The notes under the pieces: generated by a model
Seen by the model: only the letters and a program-made list of their open reading frames with translations
Database searches by the model: none
Told to the model about the DNA's origin: nothing
Origin: Tritrichomonas musculus
Lineage: Eukaryota; Parabasalia; Tritrichomonadida; Tritrichomonadidae
Length of the DNA stretch: 64,000 bases
Assembly (NCBI GenBank): GCA_039105265.1
Contig: JAPFFF010000031.1
Span: 434,001 to 498,000 of the forward strand
Reading direction: 5' to 3'
Position numbers and translations under genes: made by a program
Part shown: one piece after another, positions 17,503 through 26,503 of the stretch
Position numbering within the stretch: the first letter of the stretch is position 1
How the letters are laid out: each line of letters begins with the position of its first letter

Positions 17503-18486
17503 ATGGAGAAGGAGGCTTACACTTTACTTGGAAAAAATCTTCTTGCACTTAAAGCTTTCAGTGGCATCAATCTTTTTTACAGGAAGCAAAATGCGACAGT
17601 TATGCTTCATACCGAATCAGATTTAACTAATGCAACCTTAAATGGTACCTTCGTCCTTCCGCCAGGATCATTTACAATCATTTCAGGCAAAGAAGCTGGC
17701 CTTGATTTAAAAATTAGACCAGATCTTATCTCAAATGATACACAATTAACAATTGATCCAATCCAAAAGACATTCCAATTTTCTATCAAGAAATGCTGCC
17801 CATGCTCAGGCGCAGGATTCCAAGTCGATTTTGATTCAGCCACAGACAAGCCAGTCCTTACAATTTTCCCAAGATTTGTTTTCAGGAATATTTCAACTTC
17901 AGGATATGTCCTTGTTAACAGTTTTAAGGATATTCCAGAATATCATATCGCTTCAACTATGGGCAGAGTAACTTTACGCCATGTCTTTCTTCCAGCTGAC
18001 AGAAAGATCCGTTTTGGATGCTTCTACCAACTCGGAAACTGCGGCAAGCTTTCTAATGTTTCTTTCGGAACAGCAGCGGCATTCCAACAACCAACCGTTC
18101 CAGCAGACGCATACTTCTTTGCTAAAGCAAACTATCAAAATACTATCACATCTTTCATTTTCTCAAAAGAAGATCAAACTCTCACATCCGAAGTTAGACT
18201 TGTTGCACCAATCAGAAAAGATTATGTTACTGCTGCTTCTGTTAAATATGTTGGAAAACAAGTAGCTGCTACCCTCGGACTTGGCTACGAATGCCCAGTT
18301 CATCACAACAGAATCAACGTTACCGTTAACTCACAAACACAAGTCACTACCATTGTTCAAATTCCATTACATGGCAGAATCTTGGACAATGCCACTTTGG
18401 GTCTCTCTGCAGTTGTTCCAAAGGTTGATTCAACATTCCTTAAGGATCATAAAGTTAACTTTGGATTTTTACTTACTTTTGAATAA
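17503..18486 (+). CDS. Mitochondrial-type beta-barrel protein (VDAC/Tom40/Hmp35-like), probably hydrogenosomal outer membrane
   Basis: 327 residues. There is no helical membrane segment; instead alternating polar/hydrophobic strands run through the whole protein, about the length of VDAC/Tom40 barrels. The C-terminus NFGFLLTF (319-326) fits the beta-signal recognised by the SAM complex (polar-x-Gly-x-x-hydrophobic-x-hydrophobic). A CCPCSG cysteine motif lies at about 98-103. Codons are strongly biased (C/A-ending) compared with the neighbours, pointing to high expression. In trichomonads the likely place is the outer hydrogenosomal membrane, as translocase pore (Tom40-like) or metabolite channel (the cysteine-containing Hmp35 type). 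An Inr-like TCACTT precedes the ATG. The specific family cannot be fixed by eye. Confidence 0.65.
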   Translation: MEKEAYTLLGKNLLALKAFSGINLFYRKQNATVMLHTESDLTNATLNGTFVLPPGSFTIISGKEAGLDLKIRPDLISNDTQLTIDPIQKTFQFSIKKCCPCSGAGFQVDFDSATDKPVLTIFPRFVFRNISTSGYVLVNSFKDIPEYHIASTMGRVTLRHVFLPADRKIRFGCFYQLGNCGKLSNVSFGTAAAFQQPTVPADAYFFAKANYQNTITSFIFSKEDQTLTSEVRLVAPIRKDYVTAASVKYVGKQVAATLGLGYECPVHHNRINVTVNSQTQVTTIVQIPLHGRILDNATLGLSAVVPKVDSTFLKDHKVNFGFLLTFE

Positions 18487-18635
18487 ATAAAAGTTCAATT
18501 TCATCTATAATTTAGCCTTTCTTCAAAAAACTATAAAATTAAACATTTTATTCTTTTCTTAGTTTAAGATTACATGGTTAAATGATGCTTTTCGCACCAT
18601 TTTATAGAATTTTGGAACAATGAGATTTTTTTATA

Positions 18636-18640
18636 TCACA
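18636..18640 (+). promoter_or_regulatory. Inr-like initiator (TCACA)
   Basis: TCACA fits TCA(+1)Y(T/A), its A 10 bases before the ATG at 18648. Confidence 0.3.
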
Positions 18641-18647
18641 TTTCCTA

Positions 18648-20507
18648 ATGAATCATTGTACTATTTTATACAATGATACTGAAATAGATGTAAATCCAAC
18701 AATTTTTGCTGAAAAATCAGATATATTTAGAAGTTTCTATGTTCCAGACCAATCCATGAAAATTACAAGTCAGAGAACTGTTCAGGATTTTAAACTGTTG
18801 CTTCCTTATGTCCAAGGAGAAGAACCAGTAATCACAATGGATAATGTAAATGAACTCGAGTCCTTTGCTAATGACTGGGAAGTTCAATATTTAAAAGATA
18901 ATATTGAAAAATGGAAAAATGATAATATAGTTGATATAAAGCTTGAAGAATTTCTTGAAAATGCTCGTTCAAGGATTCCTGTCTCTAATCTCATTCCAGA
19001 TATGGCTAATAGCATAAACGAACTTTTGAACAAACCCAAATTTCTAAGTGTTCCTCCTAAATTACTACAACAAATTCTCACAGTTGCATCAAAACAAGAA
19101 AAAATTAAAAATCATCATGCTTTATATGGCTTCATTATGAATTTTGTAAATCAAGACCAGCAAAACAGATTAAATTTATTAAATTTTATTAACCCAAGAC
19201 TTCTTACTCAAAGTGAAGTCGAACAATTTTTTGAATCAAATTTACTTCCAGAAGATTCTAACTTGCTGTCACAAATACCCATTTTTTTGACAAATTTAGC
19301 TCTTTTGTTTCGTGAAAAATATCAAAATGAGCAAGAATTAATTTCTAAAATTGATCAAGATATCCAAAAGAGAGATGATTTTTTTGAGAAAAAGAATAAA
19401 GAATTACAAAATTTAAAAAAGCAACTTTCTGATCTTCAGCAAGAACAACGACAACTTTCTAAAAAAGTCAAGCCCAAAAAAAATAAATCTATGGTTTATG
19501 TCCCAGATTCAGATCCTGACCGACGATCGACAAATCCACCTCAAAAACAAGAAAATATTTTTTCATACACACCTTCAAATTCAAACTCAGATTCATCGCG
19601 TACTTCTTACAATCATAACGAAAGAGGTGGTCGCGGAAGAGGTGGTAGAGGCGGCAGAGGAGGAGGCCGCGACAATCCTCAAAGATCATCCCAGCAAGCA
19701 CCTCAAGCACCAAATTCAAATATAGGCGTTGTTACAATGAATAATGAAATCCCTCCTTCATTTGCTATGCAAATGCCAATGAGTCCACAAATGCCAATGA
19801 GTCCACAAATGCCAATGAGTCCACAAATGCCAATGAGTCCACAAATGCCAATGAGTCCACAAATGCCAATGAGTCCACAAATGCCAATGAGTCCACAAAT
19901 GCCAATGAGTCCACAAATGCCAATGAATCCACAAATGCCAATGAATTCAAGCATGCAGGCTCCAAATATGAACATACCTTTATTGAATCCAGCTCAAATT
20001 CAAGAATTAAATTTACAACAACAACAATGTCAACTTAAAATACAACAAATTGGTCAAAACAGTCCTCTATCACCAGCCCAGGTTCAAGAATTGCAGCACT
20101 ACACTTATTTATATCTAAATATACAAACTCAGCTTGATCAACAAAAACAACTCCAACAACAGCAACAACAAAAAGCAGAATCAAGTCATTCCGTTTCAAT
20201 TCAAAAGAATACAAAATCATCTCAATTATCAATGCAAGTTCAAACGCCTAGTCAAACATCACCTTTGGGCATGCCCATTACATCTCTTTCATCATCTAGT
20301 CAGCCATCTTCAGGGGTTACGCCTATTCAGGTAGAAAAATTGGTTCCAAGCATTTCTGTTGAAAAGCCCAAGATAAAGCGAAAAGCTCTTGATCCAGAAC
20401 AAAAAGCCATAATTGACGCGGCCAAAAAGCAAACGTCCGTGAAAATAGAAAAACCGCAAAGAGGCGCTTCAATTGAATTTGGAAAATTAAATGATGATCA
20501 GACTTGA
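18648..20507 (+). CDS. BTB-like protein with RGG box, PMSPQ repeats and Q-rich tail (619 aa)
   Basis: Residues 1-90 have the form of the divergent BTB/POZ-like domain common in trichomonads (TILYNDTEIDVNPTIFAEKS ... SFYVPDQSMKI ... LPYVQGEEPVI ... LESFANDWEVQYL). Helical middle to about 220; coiled coil about 225-275 (ISKIDQDIQKRDDFFEKKN). Then a disordered half: an RGG box GGRGRGGRGGRGGGRD (around 327-342), nine or ten copies of MPMSPQ, a glutamine-rich segment and a basic tail. RGG boxes bind RNA and low-complexity Q/M/P stretches promote condensates, so an RNA-granule or transcription-adaptor role is possible; this is inference. The domain mix BTB + RGG + PMSPQ is unusual. Confidence 0.75.
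   Translation: MNHCTILYNDTEIDVNPTIFAEKSDIFRSFYVPDQSMKITSQRTVQDFKLLLPYVQGEEPVITMDNVNELESFANDWEVQYLKDNIEKWKNDNIVDIKLEEFLENARSRIPVSNLIPDMANSINELLNKPKFLSVPPKLLQQILTVASKQEKIKNHHALYGFIMNFVNQDQQNRLNLLNFINPRLLTQSEVEQFFESNLLPEDSNLLSQIPIFLTNLALLFREKYQNEQELISKIDQDIQKRDDFFEKKNKELQNLKKQLSDLQQEQRQLSKKVKPKKNKSMVYVPDSDPDRRSTNPPQKQENIFSYTPSNSNSDSSRTSYNHNERGGRGRGGRGGRGGGRDNPQRSSQQAPQAPNSNIGVVTMNNEIPPSFAMQMPMSPQMPMSPQMPMSPQMPMSPQMPMSPQMPMSPQMPMSPQMPMSPQMPMNPQMPMNSSMQAPNMNIPLLNPAQIQELNLQQQQCQLKIQQIGQNSPLSPAQVQELQHYTYLYLNIQTQLDQQKQLQQQQQQKAESSHSVSIQKNTKSSQLSMQVQTPSQTSPLGMPITSLSSSSQPSSGVTPIQVEKLVPSISVEKPKIKRKALDPEQKAIIDAAKKQTSVKIEKPQRGASIEFGKLNDDQT
19770..19949. repeat. 18-bp coding minisatellite (MPMSPQ)
   Basis: CAAATGCCAATGAGTCCA is repeated head to tail: eight identical units, then a unit with AAT for AGT and a last diverged one. 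Identity at DNA level, including silent positions, shows recent expansion, so length polymorphism between strains is expected. Confidence 0.9.
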
Positions 20508-21033
20508 GTCCATAATCAATATTAACCAATTATTGATGAGTAACAAAAATTATTATTTATTCTCATTTTTATCAAAATTGATTAATTAATTAATTATCAT
20601 CGTTATCATCTATGATTTTCCTTCATTTGATTAATTTTTATCTCCCTTTTAATTGCTATATCTGTCTTCATCATTATTATGATATTTCACATATTTCACC
20701 AAACCCTGATGTTGATCACAAAAAATGAACTTCCCTTTTTATCATCTTTATAGTCATTTAAATTTCATTCATAAAGACAAGACAAGAAAATAAAGATAGA
20801 AGACATATTTAGTAAATTAACATTATCTATTTTTTATTTACCTATTTACAGAAAGAAAAAACTATATTTTAAATTTTTTTTTGCATTACAACGTTAAACT
20901 GTAGAGGAGAATGTTTTCATTATTGTAATTTCAGGGCTTTGCCTTTTTTTTAAGGTAATATATAAACCAAACATCGCTTCTTGCTTTGCACAATTTTTTT
21001 TTTTTTTTTTTTTTTTTTGAACTTGCAACTTTT
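20508..21033. other. Intergenic with a 25-base T tract
   Basis: Convergent 3' ends of the BTB-like and hydrolase genes. It contains a TTAATTAATTAATTAATTA stretch near 20580 and an uninterrupted run of 25 T (20994-21018) that lies 15 bases downstream of the hydrolase stop, where it reads as poly(A) in the sense of that gene. No gene seen. Confidence 0.6.
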
Positions 21034-22548
21034 CTATTTTTCTTCTTCTTTATTATCATTGCCTGACTGCACAACCACTTCTTCTTTCTGATCATCACTT
21101 TTGCTTTCTTCTCTTTGATTTTCATTGTCATTATCATCAAGATGCCCTTCTTCTCGCTTCTGCTCCTCTTCGCCATTTTTGCTTAGTTCTCCATGCTCAT
21201 CGCTTCCCTTTTTATTCCCTTCTTCTTCGCGTTCATCATCTTTTTTGCTTTCATTATCTTCTTCTCGATGCTCATCGTCCTTTTTATCATCATCTTTGTT
21301 TTTATCTTCATTATTTTCTTTTTCTTTGTGTTCACCTTCTTTATTTTCTTTTTCTTTGTGTTCATGTTCTTCTTTGTGTTCATGCTCTTTATGGTTGTGC
21401 TCGTGCTTTTTATGCTCTTCGCTATTGTTGTCAGCATCGTCATCATTTTTTTGACTTTTGCGGTGCTTCCTCTTTTTACGATGTTTTTTATGCTTTTTCT
21501 CACCATTTTCATTTTCACTATCACTATCCTTTTTATTCTTGCTAGCGCTTGCATCATCAATCATATAATTTTCTTCAACATCATCATTGTTTTTATTTTC
21601 AGATTCGTTTGCATTTACCATTGCTGCGAATGATGAAAAATGGAAAGTGCTTGCCTGGAGTGTTCTACAAGTTGAAATTTCTGGGTTTTTAACATTAATA
21701 CAAAAATTGTCTAAAATGAAACATACTCCTAGAAAAATCCAATTCTTTGGTCTTTTGCTGTTATGTCCGCCATCAAGAACCATGATGTATTTCATTTTTG
21801 ATTGATAATGATCATATAATCGTCGACATTGCTCAAACGGGATAAATTCATCTTTTTCTGCATGACCAAAAACAGCAGGAAGTTCATTTAAATGATTTAC
21901 TGAAACAGGTGATACAGTGCCTATATCAAAATTTGCTTTTTCAATAACTTGTTTCTTTAAATACCAAATGACAGCTGGAATAAATAGAGCAGGTAAATTC
22001 ATTGATTCTGCAATTGCTGCACACACATCTGGAATTGATGTAAATGAGGAATCTGAAATTCGGCCAATTAAAAGAGGATATTCTACAAGGAGTGCTGTGG
22101 CTGCACCCATTGATCGTCCCCAAAGAATAAATGGACCTAAATTAAATACTTTATGCAATTGATCGAGCACAAATTCTGTATCTTCTTTTTCAAAATAACC
22201 TAAAGAAATATATTTTCCTCCACTGCATCCACAACCAGCGAAATCAAAACAACAAACGTATATACCATATTTACAAAGATTTGGAACCAAGAATTGACCT
22301 TCCAATTGTGATGAAGCATTTCCATGAAGATATACAACACAAGGACCGCCTGCATTAGGATCCATGCCGACAGCATGATAGTATGATCCAACAAGGGGTA
22401 AGTTTCTTTTGTTAATAAATCCTATAGGATGCCTAATATAAGTAACATCATCATCTCCTTTAAGATACTGCGGAATAGATGATTGTTCATAAATTTTTCG
22501 AGGTGGACGTATGATTGCATCCACAGCTCTTTGAACAAGACTTGTCAT
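21034..22548 (-). CDS. Alpha/beta hydrolase with charged low-complexity tail (504 aa)
   Basis: Residues 40-290 form a serine alpha/beta hydrolase: HGNAS oxyanion region at 75-79, nucleophile Ser146 in GRSMGA (144-149), acid Asp233 (in GHAEKDEF) and His262 (in DGGHNS). The layout resembles the ABHD13/ABHD17 and BAAT-like hydrolases that cut acyl thioesters or esters; the substrate cannot be read. Residues about 305-504 are a long, highly charged, disordered tail of K, E, D and H (repeats of HKEKE, KEHEHKEEH). Histidine-rich stretches might bind metal. No signal peptide or membrane anchor; probably cytosolic. The tail is very unusual for the family. Confidence 0.85.
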   Translation of the reverse strand: MTSLVQRAVDAIIRPPRKIYEQSSIPQYLKGDDDVTYIRHPIGFINKRNLPLVGSYYHAVGMDPNAGGPCVVYLHGNASSQLEGQFLVPNLCKYGIYVCCFDFAGCGCSGGKYISLGYFEKEDTEFVLDQLHKVFNLGPFILWGRSMGAATALLVEYPLLIGRISDSSFTSIPDVCAAIAESMNLPALFIPAVIWYLKKQVIEKANFDIGTVSPVSVNHLNELPAVFGHAEKDEFIPFEQCRRLYDHYQSKMKYIMVLDGGHNSKRPKNWIFLGVCFILDNFCINVKNPEISTCRTLQASTFHFSSFAAMVNANESENKNNDDVEENYMIDDASASKNKKDSDSENENGEKKHKKHRKKRKHRKSQKNDDDADNNSEEHKKHEHNHKEHEHKEEHEHKEKENKEGEHKEKENNEDKNKDDDKKDDEHREEDNESKKDDEREEEGNKKGSDEHGELSKNGEEEQKREEGHLDDNDNENQREESKSDDQKEEVVVQSGNDNKEEEK

Positions 22549-23038
22549 TTTTTTTTTTTTAATTTGTTGAATTAAATTAATTTTGTTGATTTAACATTTC
22601 TATTTATAGTAGAAATCACATGATGTGAAACTCTTTTTGAAAGATAATATTCACCTTAAGGTAAAATAAAATTTTAAAACGTAATCAACAAAATACTACT
22701 TAGAATTTCTTAGTTTGCTTGCATTGGAGATAGTTTTACGCCTCAAACACCAAGAATGCATCCTAGTTCACTCAAAGAATGAATTTAAAAGAGATGTGAC
22801 TTCCCAAAATTACGGAAATTAAAGCCATTTTTTTGGTAATTTAGGTGGCCGTTTTTCTTTTATATCCACTTTTTGTGAGAAATCACATGAATTAAAAAAA
22901 ACTGCTATTTAAATGCAGAATATTTCTATGCTTTTTAATGAAAAAGTTATAAAATTTTTGTTTTTAATTCAATTTTTTTCACATCACGTGATTAATTTAA
23001 AAACTGTGCTAAAATATTATTTTTCACAGTTTTCAAAT
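22549..23038. other. Intergenic, AT-rich, nothing recognised
   Basis: Leader region of the hydrolase gene plus plain AT-rich DNA up to the first hAT insertion. A string ACATCACGTGATTAAT near 22980 contains a short palindrome. No gene. Confidence 0.6.
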
Positions 23039-23046
23039 AAGTATAT
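23039..23046. repeat. 8-bp target site duplication, left side of hAT copy 1
   Basis: AAGTATAT here and again at 24103-24110, exactly flanking copy 1. Confidence 0.9.
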
Positions 23047-24102
23047 CAGGGTTGTCGATCGATGATGATAAATATCGATTATCGGCTCATTATCGATAGT
23101 CCGATAATATCGATAAAAATTTGTTCGATAACCAATAATTATCGATAAATACGTTAAGCAAAACCGCCGATATTTGGTCACTATCGGACGGTTACGGTTC
23201 GATATTCTCCGATATTTTATAATAAAATTTCCATACTTTTTTTTTACATTTTTGAATAAAATTTGGAATTTTATATTTTTAATTGTACTTCAATAGTGCA
23301 TGCTGAAATAAGCGAAATAAGGTCAGGGTGCATTATATGTCCAATATAATAATGAGAAGCTAAAAAATCAGGTTTTTGATTAATACATAAAAAGATTATT
23401 TTCAAAATTTTTAAAAAAGAACCAATTGGCCAACAAAAAAAGATTATTATTAAGAACAAAGTTATAAGACGATAATTTCCTCATATCTTCTCAGTATTAA
23501 ATTATTTCCATATTTGCAAATTAACGAATCTTAATATGTAATGAAATATTAATGCAATGCTACTAAAATAATTTGCGTTTTTTTTTTATTAAAAGAATAT
23601 CAAGTCTAAAAATATTTAGAGAAATGGAGAGAATTTTATTAATTTACAAAAAGTTATCGTGTTCACTTTTTGATAAATTTAATTATTTTGCCAAAATAAA
23701 ATTATCTTTATTGATTTTAAATTTTATACTTAAATATTATTAGAATTATAATATATTACTTATCTTTTATTATAATAAAAGTTAATTTCCTATGAAATAT
23801 AAAAAATCTTTTTTAATAATTTGATCATTTGTACATACAAGCTTTTTTATATGTCATTACTTGAAAAAATAACTTTTATATAATTATATAACAATTAAAT
23901 AGCCATAATTTCTAGTAAATATCTTTTCTTTACCTTAAAAAAGTTAAAAATATCGGTCATTATTGGCCATGATAAAAACCGTTTTTATCGATAATGATAT
24001 TTATTATCGGATAGTATCGGTTATTCTACTCTACTCCCGATAATATCGATAATATTGGCAACGTATTTAACCGTTATCGGACACTATCGATAAACATCCC
24101 TG
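23047..24102. mobile_element. Non-autonomous hAT-type transposon, copy 1
   Basis: 1,056 bases. The left end reads CAGGGTTGTCGATCGATGAT and the right end, reversed, CAGGGATGTTTATCGATAGT: short terminal inverted repeats beginning CAGGG, as in hAT elements. A perfect 8-bp target duplication (AAGTATAT) flanks it, the hAT-typical length. Both ends carry many subterminal copies of TATCGATA, TATCGG and CCGATA in both orientations, likely transposase binding sites. The 700-base interior is AT-rich, with only a 62-codon minus-strand frame (23271-23459) that has no transposase motif, so transposition needs enzyme from elsewhere. Copy 2, 43 bases away, differs by only a handful of bases. Confidence 0.93.
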
Positions 24103-24110
24103 AAGTATAT
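24103..24110. repeat. 8-bp target site duplication, right side of hAT copy 1
   Basis: AAGTATAT, identical to 23039-23046. Confidence 0.9.
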
Positions 24111-24137
24111 CTTTTTATAAACATAATATTAAGCTTT

Positions 24138-24145
24138 CCTAAAAT
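24138..24145. repeat. 8-bp target site duplication, left side of hAT copy 2
   Basis: CCTAAAAT here and again at 25200-25207. Confidence 0.9.
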
Positions 24146-25199
24146 CAGGGTTGTCGATCGATGATGATAAATATCGATTATCGGCTCATTATCGATAGTC
24201 CGATAATATCGATAAAAATTTGTTCGATAACCAATAATTATCGATAAATACGTTAAGCAAAACCGCCGATATTTGGTCACTATCGGACGGTTACGGTTCG
24301 ATATTCTCCGATATTTTATAATAAAATTTCCATACTTTTTTTTTACATTTTTGATTAAAATTTGGAATTTTATATTTTTAATTGTACTTCAATAGTGCAT
24401 GCTGAAATAAGCGAAATAAGGTCAGGGTGCATTATATGTCCAATATAATAATGAGAAGCTAAAAAATCAGGGTTTTGATTAATACATAAAAAGATTATTT
24501 TCAAAATTTTTAAAAAAGAACCAATTGGCCAACAAAAAAAGATTATGATTAAGAACAAAGTTATAAGACGATAATTTCCTCATATCTTCTCAGTATTAAA
24601 TTATTTCCATATTTGCAAATTAACGAATCTTAATATGTAATGAAATATTAATGCAATGCTACTAAAATAATTTGCGTTTTTTTTATTAAAAGAATATCAA
24701 GTCTAAAAATATTTAGAGAAATGGAGAGAATTTTATTAATTTACAAAAAGTTATCGTGTTCACTTTTTGATAAATTTAATTATTTTGCCAAAATAAAATT
24801 ATCTTTATTGATTTTAAATTTCATACTTAAATATTATTAGAATTATAATATATTACTTATCTTTTATTATAATAAAAGTTAATTTCCTATGAAATATAAA
24901 AAATCTTTTTTAATAATTTGATCATTTGTACATACAAGCTTTTTTATATGTCATTACTTGAAAAAATAACTTTTATATAATTATATAACAATTAAATAGC
25001 CATGATTTCTAGTAAATATCTTTTCTTTACCTTAAAAAAGTTAAAAATATCGGTCATTATTGGCCATGATAAAAACCGTTTTTATCGATAATGATATTTA
25101 TTATCGGATAGTATCGGTTATTCTACTCTACTCCCGATAATATCGATAATATTGGCAACGTATTTAACCGTTATCGGACACTATCGATAAACATCCCTG
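24146..25199. mobile_element. Non-autonomous hAT-type transposon, copy 2
   Basis: 1,054 bases, same orientation and nearly identical to copy 1 (I see about six substitutions and one 2-base length difference in a T run). It has its own, different 8-bp target duplication (CCTAAAAT on both sides), so it is a separate insertion and not a tandem duplication of copy 1. One of the differences changes K to N in the 62-codon frame (24370-24558), which is no evidence for coding. The near identity means recent activity. Confidence 0.93.
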
Positions 25200-25207
25200 C
25201 CTAAAAT
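25200..25207. repeat. 8-bp target site duplication, right side of hAT copy 2
   Basis: CCTAAAAT, identical to 24138-24145. Confidence 0.9.
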
Positions 25208-25557
25208 ATTGAAAATTAATAAATTGAGAGAAAATTCAGAGAAAAATGCTTAAAAATGAAATAACAATATGTGGAAAAGGGATGCAACTCCCATCATTGG
25301 GATTTCAAATCTGAAAAGATGTAGGAAAAAAATGACGTATGCGGAAGGTTACATTTATGTCAAATTCTTGAAATTATTTTGAGTTTAATTTTCTTAAAAA
25401 TAAATAAATGAAAAAACAATATTATATTTTAAAAATATAAAATAAATGAATTTTATTTTAATACTTTAATCTCATTTTCATTTATTTTTCGTTTTTATAA
25501 TTTAACCATAAAATTTGAGGCAAGACTAAGAAAATTTTGAGAGTTTCAACTCGTCTA
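25208..25557. other. Intergenic between transposons
   Basis: About 350 AT-rich bases between hAT copy 2 and the TTAA-flanked element. No gene or repeat recognised. Confidence 0.6.
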
Positions 25558-25561
25558 TTAA

Positions 25562-25801
25562 GGTACAAATCCAGTAAGTTTAGTAACCGCAATTTTTTTT
25601 GACATTCTCAAAGAATAAGATGACATGTTAAATAAAAAACGATTATTTTCATCCATTTCATATAACATGTCATAATGTTTATTTAAATTGTAAAATAAGT
25701 GTCAAAAACAAACCTAGTCAATTTAAACTTTTTCAGAGACATGCAACTATTCAAATAATAAACGTTCTCTTATTCAAAAAATAACGTACTGGATTTGTAC
25801 C
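25562..25801. mobile_element. TTAA-flanked MITE (240 bp)
   Basis: GGTACAAATCCAGTA at 25562-25576 is the exact reverse complement of the right end (25787-25801). TTAA stands at both outer borders (25558-25561 and 25802-25805), as left by piggyBac-type transposases. Inside, GACATGTTA and TAACATGTC form a second inverted pair. No coding capacity. The TTAA could also belong to the inverted repeat itself, since TTAA is its own complement, so the superfamily is uncertain. Confidence 0.7.
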
Positions 25802-25805
25802 TTAA

Positions 25806-26214
25806 ATAAATATATGGAAACTCGAAAAAAACGAAATAGAAATAACTAGTGGTTTTTAAATCATCATATTTTATAATATGTTTTTATATTGAATTTTATA
25901 TTATTATAATAGCCATAAAATATTATATTTAAATTTTATTGTGAGATATATGCAAAATATATAAATTGAATAAATAAAAACTATTAAGTATTCAAAAATA
26001 TGATTCAAGTAATCCATTATGTAAATCAATAAAAATTTATTATACATTGGAAATATGAATGAATATAAAATGTTATATATATAATTATTAATTATAATTT
26101 AGGGTTTGAAAAATTAAATAAGATATTGGAAATTTAAACTATGATTTTAATTTCAATAAAATGTTATTAATTTTATTGAATGATTACATACAATAATTTG
26201 AGAAAATAAAAATC
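25806..26214. other. Intergenic between MITEs
   Basis: About 400 bases of very AT-rich DNA; nothing recognised. Confidence 0.6.
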
Positions 26215-26216
26215 TA

Positions 26217-26501
26217 CAGTATAGTAAAAAAATATGAAATCGTCAAAAAATACTAAAAAAGTTGGAAAATACACTTTTTCAAAGAAATAAGGCCAAATTT
26301 GCTTGGCTAATTCTTTTTATCGTCATTTGAAAAAATGGATTTTCGAACTTTTTCGTAAAATTCAAAAAGCTGGAAAAGCTACTTTTTCAAATGACGATAA
26401 AACAATATTTACTCAAAAAAATTGAGTGTTTATTATGAAAAAGCTTGTTTTCCAACTTTTTGAATAATATTTTTACGTTTTCATATTTTTTTACTATACT
26501 G
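26217..26501. mobile_element. TA-flanked MITE (Tc1/mariner-like, 285 bp) with nested internal inverted repeat
   Basis: The first 23 bases (CAGTATAGTAAAAAAATATG and on) are the exact reverse complement of the last 23, and similarity with gaps continues to about 65 bases (AAAAAGTTGGAAAA on both sides). TA stands directly outside both ends (26215-26216, 26502-26503), as for Tc1/mariner insertions. Inside, TTTTATCGTCATTTGAAAAA (near 26324) is matched by its 20-base reverse complement (near 26381), a nested hairpin. No open frame. Confidence 0.85.
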
Positions 26502-26503
26502 TA

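Noticed and set aside
19703-19975. Minus-strand frame of repeated GLIGIC units
   Set aside because: Mirror of the 18-base PMSPQ minisatellite; no independent support.
21125-21633. Several serine/phenylalanine-rich plus-strand frames
   Set aside because: Shadows of the charged tail of the hydrolase (GAA/AAA/CAT codons read on the other strand).
23271-23459. 62-codon minus-strand frame inside both hAT copies (also 24370-24558)
   Set aside because: Same in both copies only because the elements are nearly identical; hydrophobic, without hAT transposase motifs.
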